A stretch of DNA of 64,000 nucleotides from positions 29,005,915 through 29,069,914 of the forward strand of contig CAIIXF020000001.1 of assembly GCA_903813345.2 (NCBI GenBank), given 5' to 3'. The notes beneath the pieces were generated by a model. The model worked only from the letters and a program-made list of their open reading frames with translations. It made no database searches and was not told the origin of the DNA. A program made the position numbers and the translations under genes. This DNA comes from Owenia fusiformis. Lineage: Eukaryota; Annelida; Polychaeta; Sabellida; Oweniidae. Of this stretch, positions 1 through 11,900 are shown piece after piece (position 1 is the stretch's first letter; each line of letters starts with the position of its first letter).

Positions 1-127
1 ATATCCATGGAAGATTACCATGGGCGTCCATGAATTTCCATGGAAAATAACATGGAAAACCATAAAATTTCCATGGAAAACCATGGATTACCATGGGCGC
101 ACCATGGAATACCATGGTTACCATGGC
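1..127. repeat. CCATGG-rich degenerate tandem repeat
   Basis: The palindrome CCATGG (and CATGGA/CATGGG variants) recurs about every 8-20 bases across this stretch. It looks like a short-period satellite built of NcoI-type palindromes. The array is cut by the window edge, so its full length is unknown. The 65-residue frame that runs through it is not credible as a gene. Confidence 0.7.
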
Positions 128-197
128 TTTTTTCTTAAGGGTGAGCTTAGAGCTTTCTTGCCAAGAAAATGATAAAAAATACGGAGTGGCTCCAGGA

Positions 198-1745
198 CCG
201 ACAATTGTCGGTACTGGAGACTGTCCAGGGGTATTTGCTGGGGTACCGACAATTGTCGGCACTCTATCGTCACCTAGTAGTGCCAGATAGAGAGCCGACA
301 ATTGTCGGTACGCAAGTGCCTGCTACGTGTTTTTGCTAGAGGGCCGACAATTTCATTAATAAATCCACTACTTTTACTTTTAGAAATAACCTCATCACTG
401 GTAGCCTAGTGGTTAGCGAGCACGACTCGAACACACTCGGTCCCGAGTTCGAATCCCGGCAGGACCTGTTTTTTTCTTTTGAGGGGGGGGGGCGGCATAG
501 TGCTTCTTTTGCAGTATGGAATCGTACAGGCATTAGCTTGTAGTGAGCCATAATTTATTTCGACAAATATTGATTCAACTTTCATCAAAATTGTCCTACA
601 GCTTCAATTAAAAAACATTTTAAAGCTCTTTCTTGTTCTATCTAATGGGTCAATATATACAGTTAGGGGAGGGGATGCTTTCGCCCCCGTCGCTCTCTAC
701 CCTTACTACGCCATGGCACGGGAAAAATATCTCATTTGGAATATATCACTGTTTACTTTGCGTTTGGTAGCTCTCTCATGCGAGATGGAAGGTGGCCATT
801 AACTAAGGGAGCCAAATGCAACTTCCATCAAAAATTGTGCTAAGGTATGATTACCGTAATCCAATACCAAATTCGAAAATTCATAACAATACTTTGCACA
901 TATGGCGTTCGTGACCAACTATGAAACGCTTACCCCCCATAGTGTTATATATCGAAATGCACCTGTCCATATAGGGGTTCGATTGACCTACATCAAATTA
1001 TAGGGAGTCAGGTTACTTTTTGAGATATCAGCGTCCGTTTATTGTAACTCGCTTTGCTACCACTTCCTCAATTCTGATTTGACGGGCAAACGCGTAGTAA
1101 ACATGATCACGTTCGGAACTATTTTGACCTACATCGCAATTTTCGTAATTCAAATGAAAATTGAACTCCTCTTTATTTTGATACCGAATAGTGGCATACT
1201 AGGTACCCTAGAAGCCAACTATGGGTTATTTAGAACGGATACCACAGGTTTTTAAATGGACTATATAGGGGTCATACCTTTTGGCGGATGGATATGGAAC
1301 CTCATACCATAAGCTTCAAATAAAAAACATTCTAGCTATTTTCTTCTATCTAATGGGTAGCAAACGCCCCTTTCTACGCCTGATCGGCTCAGGAGAAACA
1401 TCCTGTCTGTTTAGAATATAACTTACTTGTTCATGTTTTTTATTGGGTTTTCAACGTTTACTACCATTCCCTGTTCCCGGGCTACCATTTTTTGACTGGG
1501 TTTGGTAATCCCCGGGTAACCGGGGCTAATGCCCTCCCCGGGTTTTGCACTTGTTCCCAAAATATCCGTATGATATCTGAAATATCCCCCCGCGCATTGC
1601 GCATGCTCCAGAAAATTCGAAAATCAATATTTGTCGGTCCTCTAGCGTGTAAACACAGCATATCTCCCGTACCGACAATTTATTTGTCGGTCCTCTAGCG
1701 TGCCACCACATTAGAGTCTAGAGTACCGACAATTGTCGGTTCTCT
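198..1745. repeat. Element bounded by clustered ACCGACAATTGTCGGT palindromes
   Basis: The palindrome ACCGACAATTGTCGGT or a close variant occurs near 198, 246, 293 and 342, and again near 1,624, 1,672 and 1,725. The words next to it (CTAGAGGGCCGACAA on the left, TTGTCGGTCCTCTAG on the right) are in inverted orientation, so the two clusters behave as subrepeat-bearing inverted ends of a non-autonomous element of about 1.55 kb. Two direct copies of a ~45-base sequence ending in TCTATCTAATGGGT (601-650 and 1,314-1,358) lie inside. No coding capacity is seen. Confidence 0.5.
403..468 (+). repeat. tRNA-derived SINE head or tRNA pseudogene
   Basis: The stretch has a pol III A-box-like TAGCCTAGTGGTTAG and, about 35 bases later, a near-perfect B box (GAGTTCGAATCCC), spaced as in a tRNA. 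The T stem has a mismatch and I cannot fold a clean acceptor stem, so a working tRNA is unlikely. A T-rich run and a poly-G tract follow. A tRNA-type SINE fragment fits best. Confidence 0.6.
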
Positions 1746-2253
1746 AGCCTTTACGTAAAAAATAAGTAGGGCCTATCAGAACAATAAATATCAAAGAACA
1801 GCATACAACGGTCGGATTTATATGACTAACCAAAATGAAGAAGAATGATTATGGGGGCTATGTTTCTTAGTTTTTAGCCTAGACTTGATTTAATTGACGT
1901 AGGAAAAAGAAAAAACAAAACAACAACTGACAAAACATTAACAGGATAACTAACCAAACCCGTCTGGCCCAGTAATCTACTAGAGGCTGACGGTAATTCC
2001 GGTTATACGGTTTCGGTACGGAATTGAGCATTTACCGGTATTGAAATTATTAACCGGTTAACCGACGATAATCCCCGGGGAAATAAAAGACACGTTATTT
2101 TTTTTAATTATTTCGTTTAATTTCCACTTTCACGATGCGTACATTTACATAGACATTGAGATGTCCATGTTTGGCAGTTCAGGTGTGATTTCCATGTTTG
2201 GCAGTTCAGGTGTGATGTCCATGTTTGGCATTTCGGGTGTAGTAGCTTCAGGC

Positions 2254-2445
2254 TCAGATTTGGTTATAGTTTGGCAGTTCTGGTGTAGTTGTAGTGTCAA
2301 CGTCAGATCCAGAAACTGAATTATGTTTGTAATAGTCATTTACGAACAACAAGGCATTGACAACCTCATGTTGTAGTCGTGCCCGTTTGGAAGTAATGGT
2401 GTTGCCAGCTGCACTGAACTGACGTTCACTTGACACGGATGACAC
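2254..2445 (-). pseudogene. hAT transposase C-terminal dimerization domain remnant
   Basis: The frame contains SSVSSERQFSAAGN followed by T-x-KRARL and VNALLF, the hallmark of the hAT C-terminal dimerization region (Dimer_Tnp_hAT). Nothing of the catalytic RNase-H-like core or BED zinc finger is visible upstream, where a 255-bp MITE (2,491-2,745) occupies the position. In the overlapping minus-strand frame at 2,145-2,339 the 3' end carries a ~27-30-bp tandem repeat (PELPNM-type peptide). It is a non-functional relic. Confidence 0.8.
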
Positions 2446-2490
2446 CGGGAGTTTTGGGTTTTGTTAAAATTTATTTTACCTACCCCACCA

Positions 2491-2745
2491 CAGGCCTGTC
2501 AACTTGGGAACAACTTACATGAGTGACTTGGAAATGTTGAACACCTCCCCGCAAAATGTGGACACCTTGGTCCAAATCTGAACACCTTGATCCAAATTTT
2601 GAACACCTTGGTTTAAATTTTATTACATCTTGCCAAATTTTGAACACCTCAAATTTTTCTGTCACGCAAAAATAACTGGCGTGACTTCAAATTCTTCAGC
2701 AAATGCGTGACAAATACGCAAAATGCGGGACAGTTGACAGGCCTG
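2491..2745. mobile_element. 255-bp MITE nested in the hAT relic
   Basis: The ends are inverted repeats (CAGGCCTGTCAACTTG on the left, CAGTTGACAGGCCTG on the right). The flanks share CCACCA (2,485-2,490 and 2,746-2,751), a probable target duplication. Internally it carries the repeated word TTGAACACCTTGG. This is the third level of nesting here: MITE in hAT in palindrome. Confidence 0.7.
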
Positions 2746-3561
2746 CCACCACCATGTATACTGCACGTCGCTTGCTATTGATACAGTTGAGAAATGGTTT
2801 GAAATGTGTAATACATTTAATTTAAAACTAACATACATCATGGCTTGATTCGTAAGATAGTTACATACTATTTCGTGAAGTTCATCAGTATGGGTTCAAA
2901 TCGGTCTTGCACCATGTATGCATATAGACTTGAGAAGCTACGGAGAGAGTTAGGAACAAAGTGGGGGTGGCAGCGCATTGGCATTTTATCTTACATATTT
3001 TTACCGGTATTTCGGTAACGGTACGGTTATTAACGTGACGGTTACCGGTACTGGTTTTCAGTACCGTTGCGACCTCTATAATCTACTCCCGATTCTGAAT
3101 TGTCGTAGATCTACGAGTACGGGAGTAGATAACTGGGCCAGACGGGTTTGGTTACAGGATAAGGAAGAGCAAAGGTCAATATTTACTCGAGTCTCTAGCT
3201 TTGGACCGAAGTAAGTCAATATCATGATGAATATGTCTGTGTACAAAACTACATGGCAACGTATAGATCTACTTACGGTAGTTTGTATATAATTACTCCA
3301 ACCATCAGAACATCACACCTGTATATATAACTGTATTAGACAAAAACAAGTCCGTATCGCTGGTGTAGAACAGAATAGGACACGTGAAAGTGCTTCTCCT
3401 AATCAATTGCTTTTTCTTAGAATTTCGGCCGTGTACTGAACGAAAACCGGGAACCCCGGGGTTGTACTAAATACCACCTAGGTGCCCCACACCTAGGTGT
3501 CCCCATTGAAATACCTTACTGGCATATTTTACCATAACCAAACCCGTCTGGCCCAGTAATC

Positions 3562-3676
3562 GGGTGCACCCCAGTTCTCCGAAACCCAGTTCTCCGAAAC
3601 CCAGTTGTCCGAAACCCAGTTCTCCGAAACCCACTTGTCCGAAACCCACTTGTCCGAAACCCATCACTCCGAAAAA
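3562..3676 (+). repeat. 15-bp minisatellite (CCGAAACCCAGTTCT)n, left arm
   Basis: About seven to eight units of CCGAAACCCASTTSTC follow a copy of the AACCCGTCTGGCCCAG arm. The same minisatellite occurs in inverted orientation at 5,896-5,973. It is translatable on both strands (SPKP-type on plus, GFGELGFGQ-type on minus), but the frames are repeat artefacts. Confidence 0.75.
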
Positions 3677-3751
3677 TATAGTCATAATTTACCAGAGAAA
3701 GGGGAGACGTACTAAGCTTAGGCCAGTTTCATGCCATGTATTTGGCCAAAT

Positions 3752-4164
3752 TAAGGTACAGCTGGAAAGTAACATTTTGGTAAAAAATTGCTATACCTGC
3801 ACATGTTATTTTCTGGTACAAAATAAAGTATGAAGGCATGTATCAATTTCCTTGCTTTTTTCAGGAAAGTATCATTACATTGTCTTCTTTTAGAATATCT
3901 GGTAGGCGTTCAAAGGGAACTCCAGGGAATTCTGATATTTCACACTTCCTGTTTTTCCAAATTTTCTTTCAAAGTTTCCAGACAACACAGGAGCTACCAT
4001 TGACCTGTTTCCAGGTTTACTAAAAGTAGACAGTGTAATGATACTTTCCTGAAAAAAGCAAGGAAATACACACATGCCTTCATACTTAATTATGTACCAG
4101 AAAATAACATGTGCAGGTATAGCAATTTTTTACCAAAATGTTACTTTCCAGCTGAACCTTAATG
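3752..4164. mobile_element. Foldback element, arms of about 180 bp
   Basis: The left arm begins TTAAGGTACAGCTGGAAAG and the right arm ends CTTTCCAGCTGAACCTTAA. The arms stay nearly complementary through TTGCTATACCTGCACATG and CTTCATACTT up to a unique centre near 3,905-4,010. This is a large hairpin MITE. The mirrored 61-residue frames on the two strands reflect the palindrome. Confidence 0.85.
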
Positions 4165-4349
4165 GCATGGACGCATTCTGATGTTCATAGATCTCTCTCT
4201 CTCACTTTGAATTGCATCCATTGCACGCGTTACCAGAATGGCAGGAACGGGGGATTTATTTTACATTGTGATTCTAAAAAAAGGTTATCAAAACACAATA
4301 TATATTACGGAACAGTTTATCTTATCTTCTTCAATCTCTTTTACCCTAC

Positions 4350-5147
4350 TATCACACCAAACTAGTTCTCACTACGTTCTCAAAAACGGGCTTCAACTGT
4401 GTACGAACGGACTGGACCTCCTAAGAACCGTTTGGGATCTATTTACAAACCATCGAACGTACTCGAACGGGTAGGTCCTCTAGAACTTAGACAATGCTCA
4501 AAATGTTCTCGTGGTCGTCACGTTCTACAATTAGAACGAGTGACAACGTACTAACGACGAGCTGGACGTACTACGAACGGAACCGTCGTACTTCAATCCT
4601 ACTAGGGACGTTTTAACAACGAGTTGAACTGTCTGAGGACGTGTTGAGAACGAGGTAGAACTAATTGCAAACGGGTTTAAACTGATTAAGAACGTATTTA
4701 ACATTGCTTATGAACGAGTTAGCAAAAATATAGCTATCACACCAAACAAGTTGCCACTGCGTTCTTCAAAACTGGTTTGAAACTGTGTGCGAACGGAATG
4801 AACGTAGCTGAAACTTTCTAAGGTCTATTTACGAACTTTATGAACGTTCTCAGACGGGAATGTGATTTTAGAATTTTGAATCGATCCAAAATTCGATGGC
4901 GACCATACCGTTCTGTAATCGGGTCATGTTGACCTTCTAGACTAAGGGACACGTTCTACGACGTTGCACACCGACGTGGTGCGACCTGAACGAACTGCGA
5001 ACGAGATGGACGTAATGAAGACTGTTTAAGAACGAAGAAGCTAATTATTTCAGACATATTTCCCGACCACAGCCAGATTGAGCCCGTTTTATGACGTTTT
5101 CGTAGGACTGGCAAGAACGGGCAAGAACTAGTTTGGTGTGATAGGGA
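4350..5147. mobile_element. TIR element with TATCACACCAAACTAG ends
   Basis: CTATCACACCAAACTAGTTC at the left matches GAACTAGTTTGGTGTGATAG at the right. A third copy of the terminal word (TATCACACCAAACAAGTTG) lies inside near 4,736, so two elements may be joined or nested. The body is full of degenerate GAACG/CGTTC words. No ORF of note. Confidence 0.7.
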
Positions 5148-5895
5148 GGTTATATAGGCAAAATAAAATGAATCATTTTGAAACAGATAAAATAAGTTTA
5201 CGCATAGTACTTTAAGAATAAAACAGTATACATATTACGTTGTCAAAATATTTCGTCGCATTTAATTTCTTAGTCTCTGTATTTTATCAAATCGTAAAGG
5301 AACAAAACATTCTTAACTTAATCACTTGGGATCAACTGGAAACGAAGGCGGGCTGTCCTCGTATCAAAATGGATGTTCTCCCATTCGCAAGAAGTTTCAT
5401 TTTCGCCATGTACTCACTTCATCCTTTTAATTTAATCTCTATTTCTCGAACAGAGTACGTAAATGAAGAATAAGTTTTGGTTTCAAAAGATGTACATGTC
5501 AACTTTACTAAATAAATGCCCACTGGCTTGGGAAAGCTATTTTTCTTTTTATGAACGCTCATCACCCATTGGAAAAATGTTGTTCCCTCTCAAAAAAGGC
5601 CCATGGGCCATAAAGAAAATTGGTTTAAAAATTGTAGACCCCTATCTATGTATGTTGTGTAAACGCCATTTTACAATGAGAATAACATAATTTAACTTTG
5701 TTTGTTTGAACATCTATATCACCTGTATATGAACTTTCGTAGACTAAACATTAAACAATTAACGTCTTGACTTAGCATAATTAGCCTAATTTTGCAATGA
5801 TGTCAACGTTATTCCAATGTTATGTTGTGATTCGCAGAGGTTGCGACAACGAGATTCGTTTAAAAAATGTATTTTTCAAATAAGATCCTCTAATT
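5148..5895. other. Anonymous stretch, no gene recognised
   Basis: Two short plus-strand frames occur (5,240-5,473 and 5,463-5,690). They show no motif, no splice context and no similarity I recognise. I treat the stretch as intergenic. Confidence 0.4.
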
Positions 5896-5973
5896 TTCGG
5901 AGAACTGGGTTTCGGACAACTGGGTTTCGGAAAACTGGGTTTCGGAGAACTGGGTTTCGGACAACTGGGTTGA
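5896..5973 (-). repeat. 15-bp minisatellite, inverted right arm
   Basis: Five units of TTTCGGASAACTGGG are the reverse complement of the array at 3,562-3,676. The two arrays may mark the inverted ends of one ~2.4-kb composite element that has since received the foldback and TIR elements between them. Confidence 0.65.
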
Positions 5974-6106
5974 CCCCGCCGGTATCGGCACCCCTTATTT
6001 AGAGGTAGTTTTCCGCTTTTTTAACAGTTTTTGCAATTAAAACATAATTATTATCAATATTGCAGTTTTAAATGTATATGTTGTACCTAAAATACTGTAA
6101 TATCCC

Positions 6107-6537
6107 AGATGCGAGTAGAAATAATCTTGATTTACGTCATTAAAAATTCACAATTCAGTCAAACTGATGTCATATTTCGAATCTACATGTAAAATTATAT
6201 TTAGAAATGTGGTTTTGAAAAGAGTTTATCAACTTTGAAAATTAAATTTTCTTTGAAAATGTGACTTCTAGGTCGGGGAGATTCCCCATAGACCCCATGT
6301 TGTAAAACCACAAAAAGTGAAATATCTTTTCTTGTGTTGGGCAGATAATATTTTCTTTTACTGGACATATTTTAATTTGTATAACTATCAGATACATAAG
6401 GGCAATATGACAAGTGAACCACTAAAACTGATGCATATTCAAGTTTAAGGGAATTTTGTAATACCCTGCCGTGTTAATTCCCCCGAACCAGCCACCTGGT
6501 GGCGAAACTGGTAACTACCTACTCGCATCTGAGTAAT
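6107..6537 (-). mobile_element. MITE family A, copy 1 (CAGATGCGAGTAG ends)
   Basis: The left end reads CAGATGCGAGTAG and the right end is its inverted complement CTACTCGCATCTG. The body matches, inverted, the copy at 12,990-13,402 and the truncated copy at 55,628-55,765, sharing CCACCAGGTGGC and ACTAAAACTGAT/ATTAGTTTTAGTGG. This full-length copy of ~430 bp defines the family. Confidence 0.8.
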
Positions 6538-6724
6538 TGAGACTAAAAATGGCGGCTATTTTAAAAATCGGCTTTCGAGCAGAACTTGTACTCACATGGG
6601 GCATATACATATCAAATATAAGCGATATTGGGCTGACAGTATTTGAGTAATTGCCCAGATGGACAGAGAGAGCCATTCTCTCCTGGTGAATCATAGGAGG
6701 GTGGGAGGTGAAAAAAATAAACAA
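6538..6724 (-). repeat. AAAATGGCGGC / TTGCCC-GGAC repeat fragment
   Basis: The segment reads AAATGGCGGC, then a TTTCGAGCAGAACTT word, then GTATTTGAGTAATTGCCC. The same order of words recurs at 60,945-61,085. This is a dispersed repeat family in the window, not a gene. Confidence 0.6.
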
Positions 6725-8473
6725 ATCAAAAGAGAAACTTTATTTATTTCATTATATTCATATATTTTTCAATTGTAAAAATACCATGACACATACAAAA
6801 AATAGTGACTGATAAAATGACACCTACGGAGTTCATAAATTTATCATGTGACCATTTTCTATAAATACATGTATGGCTATATACAGACTGACAGAATAAG
6901 AGATCACTCTTGTTGATATTCAGATATTACATATCAACTCATCAATAAATATGATATCACTCAAAGTGATCCGATATTGGGTTTATCCCATGATTACAAT
7001 CAAAATTAAGGCAATAGCCTTTTGATTTGAGTTATGGAGAAGGCCTACTCTATTATTGCAAATTTTAATCATATAAGCTGATTTATAAAAACGAACATCA
7101 GCATGATAGAAAAAAAACAACAAAAAGATATGATTGGTAAAGTACAGTGCACCTTTTTTTCTTAACAGAGGGTACATATTTTTTCAATTCAATTCAATTC
7201 ATTTATTACTTCTAATATATATATTTTACATAATTAGACATAGTAAGTGGCATCATTTTCAGATGCTTATACCCACACATACGAGAACAGAATACGGTGT
7301 ACAAAAATTATCATATGAACCAAGGACGTCCTTGTATGAACTGACTTGAATAATTATCAGAAGTTGCTATATCAAAGTTATATTTTATATATAAAATGCC
7401 ATATTTTCCAAAATATTTTCGATATAATCAACATAACAAATCATTTCTTAACCAATTACTGCAATGTGGTAGAGATTATACATGTGATTTATAACAATTT
7501 CTTGCAAACTCTGATGATGGAATTACATTTGTTTCGAAAAATCAGTAAGTAGGTGGATGAGGCTGAACAAATATGAATATATTCATTTAGATATAATATA
7601 CACTATTTTTAACAATGACACTCTAAAACTATATCAGGTGCCGCCTATACAAAATCATATTAGTTACATGTACATGATGTATCAAGACTAATTGCACGCT
7701 GAAGTTACTAAACTATAAAATGTATTTGCATTGACAGTTAAAACATAGTCTGTACATTTCTCAATAATTATTTGCAGTAAAACCAAAACAATGATAATTT
7801 CTAACAAGTATTGTACTAGTCCTTTCATTTGATATGACAATTAGGTAAAATACAAAAACGTGAATACATATTTCATGGGAAAATATAAAACTTCAAGTTT
7901 TATTCTGTCTATCAGATAAGTTTATAGACAATTATAAGATGTACATGATTTAATAATTGAACATAGCAACTCAACGGAGAAGCAAGTCCCACTAAACAGA
8001 ACTTATTTCATCAAACTACTCATAATTTTATTCATTTCATAATGGTAACATGCGCAAATTTTTATTTCATGAAAAATAAAGATGATTACCAGTTTACTAC
8101 AATTTATCATTTTTCTATAAATGAGGTAACCATACCGGTATTTATTATTTGGGAGAATTGATAATTTTTCTCCATTTTTACACTTACATCTTAAATAATT
8201 TCACCAATTATAATAATTACATATCACAGATATTTTGGGAGATATTATATTTGAGATCATAATGAACCCATAGCTAGGTCAATTTTACACGTTGCTTGCA
8301 ATTTTATCACCCACTATAAATTTGAGTTTTCCTTTAAGTATACCATAGGACATCCACTGGTAACTGAAGACTACAGAAAATTGCATCCATCTTTGACAAA
8401 AAAATATATTTTTAATACACATATTCAAAGGATTATATCACAGCTTTACGCATTTGTTTACTACTTCATACTT
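6725..8473 (-). other. Probable 3' UTR of the receptor gene
   Basis: This AT-rich stretch directly follows the receptor stop codon on the minus strand and holds no other gene. Several AATAAA-type signals exist on the minus strand. The most distal, at about 6,735-6,742 (TTTATTTATTT on the plus strand), lies just before dispersed repeats, so the transcript could extend that far. The true polyadenylation site cannot be fixed from sequence alone. Confidence 0.4.
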
Positions 8474-8947
8474 TCATATGTTAATGACACACTCAATGAC
8501 CAACTTTGTAGGACTTTCACTTGAGCCAGCACTAGTCTCTAGAGAAGACTGAATCCCACTTCCACTCGTTCCAGAACTATTTCCAGAGTTTCCTTTTCCA
8601 AATTTTGAATAGTGCTTTACTGGCTGACTAGATGGGTTGCTTGATAAATTACTTGACAGCTGGCTCTCTTCATTTAAGCCAAGTTCATTGCTAACCTCTG
8701 GAGATATATAGCTACTTCTTGATACCTTTCCCTCATTTTTCATCATACAGTTATCTCTGGGCACTTGGGTTAGTGATGCACTAGATGTCACAGACAGGAC
8801 AGATGACCCCGGCTCTGTTTCACATGAAATTACACTCTCAGCTTCAGGAACTGTTTTGAGACTATGGCTAAAGCCAATATTCAAAGGAGGTTCACCATTT
8901 GCCACAATCCCACTGTCTTCGCTGGATTGTATTTTAACAAAGCCCAC
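8474..8947 (-). CDS. Receptor exon 16: C-terminal tail and stop
   Basis: The exon is 474 nt with the stop at 8,476-8,474; the acceptor TTCATAG starts it in phase 0. It continues GFVKIQSSEDSG, is serine-rich with a poly-SS stretch (LSSNLSSNPSS), and has two tyrosines (SSYISPEV, KHYSKF). The low-complexity, Ser-rich tail is typical of cytokine-receptor intracellular regions. There is no kinase or TIR domain. Confidence 0.8.
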   Translation of the reverse strand: MGFVKIQSSEDSGIVANGEPPLNIGFSHSLKTVPEAESVISCETEPGSSVLSVTSSASLTQVPRDNCMMKNEGKVSRSSYISPEVSNELGLNEESQLSSNLSSNPSSQPVKHYSKFGKGNSGNSSGTSGSGIQSSLETSAGSSESPTKLVIECVINI

Positions 8948-11900
8948 CTATGAACAGAAACCATTTATTATTATATGTTATGAGATGGTCATTATTGATG
9001 ACACCCAATATAGTCAATGATTTTTCTGATCACTGTTAAAAGATCCAAAATGGGAAGCCGTGTGCAGCTTTAAATTCAAGGTATAAGAATTTAGGTTTTT
9101 GTTACTGATTCTAATATGATAAACAAAGGAAGTGCATAATCAATTAAGAAGTCATATATAGGCCTATCCATTGATAGACACTTCAAGACTAAAACATGAA
9201 TCTATAATAGATAATAATAACCATTATATATATAGAGAGAGAAATAAATAGAAGCCATTGGTGGTTTTTATCATGCTAGAATAGCATTATATAATACAAC
9301 ACTTTATTTCTTGATTTACCAAATATTTCTACTTGGATTAATGTTAAACTATTGCCATGCAATTCTTGTGAATAATTGTGAACACACTTACAGATAAAGG
9401 TCAATAGAAAAATCAAGGCAAACAATTGTAATAGACTGGGTAATTTCTAGACTATTTGCCAGTTTATATAACACAACATAGAACTTCAATATCTAAATCT
9501 GAATACCAGAGCCAGACTTATGTAAATGTATTCAATATCTTTTATACATACAGGGGATAAAAAGTCCTCAGTCTGTCCACTACTAATATTCTCTTGACAG
9601 AAAGGTGTCCCACTGTTGGTAGATTCTGGATCAGTGTATCCATCTTGAGGTTGTCTACCTGAACCCCCGAAATGCTACAATAAACCACAATGTTATAATA
9701 CATTTTATTTGTACCATATTTTATCTAATAATACATTCATACCAAATTCCTGATAAAATCACCTGCTGTATAAGGTTTTTGGTTAATAGTTTTAGAAAAA
9801 TGATATCATATAATTTGAAACTTGTTGGCAGTATATCAATCAATATCAACTATATCAGCATGATTGAGTGGGGCCTTCTTGATCAGTGATCATAAGCCTA
9901 TAAACTATTTTCTATTTGAAGATAATCAAAGTTAGTAAAGAGGCATTCATGTTTTAGCAAAAAAATCATTAAAAAATCATCAGGTTGGAAAAATCTCTTG
10001 TTTTTCCCCTACATTTTCTACAATTAAAGTAAAAATTTCAATGGCCATTTTGAATTTGGATCCTCTTAGACAGACACTGTTAACCTCATAAAGCAGGTTT
10101 ATCTTAACTGTGACTCAAATTGGTGGAGAGTCTTTTATTTCATCCAAGAAATAAGTTGTTTTTTGAGTAGTGAAAACACATTCTGGAACAAATGTTCTTT
10201 CATACACCAAAAAATTAATCAAAGCATTAACATGACAAAATGTCACACCTAGTTGCTCACAATATCATTAGTTCAATCTTAAGTCAGATTTGACTTAGTC
10301 AGATTTGAACTTCTGAAAACTTAATTAAGATTTTGAAAAAAATTGATGTCAGTCTCAACAGTATTTGTTAAGCAATTGGAAGTTCTAAGAATTTGTTACA
10401 AATGCTAACCGCCACCTGCCGATCACCAACTGCCGCCACAAAAAAAACAGAGACCATAACAATTCATTATGTCACCACCAAAAAATGGTGACATACCATT
10501 TTTTGGTGGTGACATAATGAAACTGGACTGATATAAATATCACAAGCAGTAACACACAAATCTATGATTTTCAAGTTGAGCTATGAATGAATTTTGGTTG
10601 GCTAGCTATGAATCATTTGGAATTTAGAAATAGTAGATAATAGACAAGGAATAACATAAGCAGAAGAATGATTTTTTAAAAAGTTACATAAAATTGAACT
10701 TACTGTAGTATCAGCATCTATACTTTCAAACATTACAATTGGCACAGTAATTTGTTGTGTTGCAGATTTCTTAAACCAGTTAATTCCTTCTTTTCCATGT
10801 CTGAAATTAAATAAAAAGGAAATGTAATGAGATTTTGATTTGTCGAACTTGATGATATAATGAAAAAAATGACATTGAGATTTCTACAAATCTGATTGCC
10901 TTGTGGCATAAATATATCTTGTATTGATTTTAGGATTCTTATTGCTCTCCAATGTCACTGTATCACACACTTTGATGTCAGACCTTTTCTGCTAAAAAAA
11001 ATTTAAAGATTTCACATAAAAAGTATGACACCTTATGAAATACTGACTTTCTGGGGCGCAATATTTTATGTATTTGAATCATTGAATAATCAAATATAAA
11101 ATAATATTAAATATACTTACTTCAAACAGACACGTAGGCCTATTCCGGCTAATAGGACTACAAAAACGGAAACAGCTGCAATTAGTCCCCAATGCCAGGG
11201 TCTCAGTCCTACAAAAATAAGAAATAGTAATTGACAACAAAAAATCCACATGACACATCAATATCTGCATGTGCACTGCACACTTGCAGATACTGATATC
11301 AATCCATGAATAAAAAGGCATTAACGCGCAAAATAACACCACCTAGTTGGTCACAATATTGTGAGTTTAAATCTGAAGTCAGATTTGAACTTCTAAGAAC
11401 TTAAATGATTTAAAAAAATAAAAAGATCAATTTGAAGCAAGTTGAAAAATAACTTTTTGACCTTTTATGACAGATTTGAATTTCTAAGATTTTGTAAATG
11501 ATTTAAAAAAAGATTAATTCAGATTTGAACTTCTTAAAACTTGTAGATGATTTTGAAAAAAATGAAGTCAGTCTAATCAGTACTTGTTAAGTTATTGGAA
11601 GTTGTAATAATTTGTTACAGACACTGACAATATGTCAACACTTTTGGTGATAACATAATGGTGTTACATTACTATCAATTCATGAATAGAATGATATTAT
11701 AATATCAATTCCTGAATAATGATATTAATGTCAACTCATGAATAAACAAGGCATTATGATGCCAAATGTCACCACCTATCATTTGTTACAGACACAAACG
11801 CCAAACACCAACAACCAAACACCATCCACCAAATGTATGGTTAAACACAATGTGTGAATATGATTTAAAAGAAATATTACCTGTGAATCTTGAAGTGGCA

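Larger units (their letters stand above)
1981..3078 (-). mobile_element. hAT-family DNA transposon, internally deleted
   Basis: The 1,098-base element is flanked by a perfect 8-bp duplication, TAATCTAC, at 1,973-1,980 and 3,079-3,086; 8 bp is the hAT target size. The ends are TAGAGGCTGACGG and, inverted, TAGAGGTCGCAACGG, which fit the hAT rule of YARNG-type termini. The subterminal regions are rich in ACCGGT/GGTAACCGT motifs in both orientations, which in hAT elements are often transposase-binding sites. Only the C-terminal transposase region survives, so it is non-autonomous. Confidence 0.85.
1953..3165. mobile_element. Palindromic MITE split by a hAT insertion
   Basis: With the inserted hAT element (1,981-3,078) and one target copy removed, the flanks form a ~110-base hairpin. 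The left arm reads CCAAACCCGTCTGGCCCAG and the right arm is its inverted complement near 3,134-3,152, with TCTACTCCCG continuing in both arms. The same arm sequence recurs alone at 3,538-3,562, so it belongs to a dispersed family. Confidence 0.75.

Noticed and set aside
403-468. Functional tRNA gene
   Set aside because: A and B boxes are present, but the T stem is mismatched and no acceptor stem pairs; a SINE or pseudogene explains it better.
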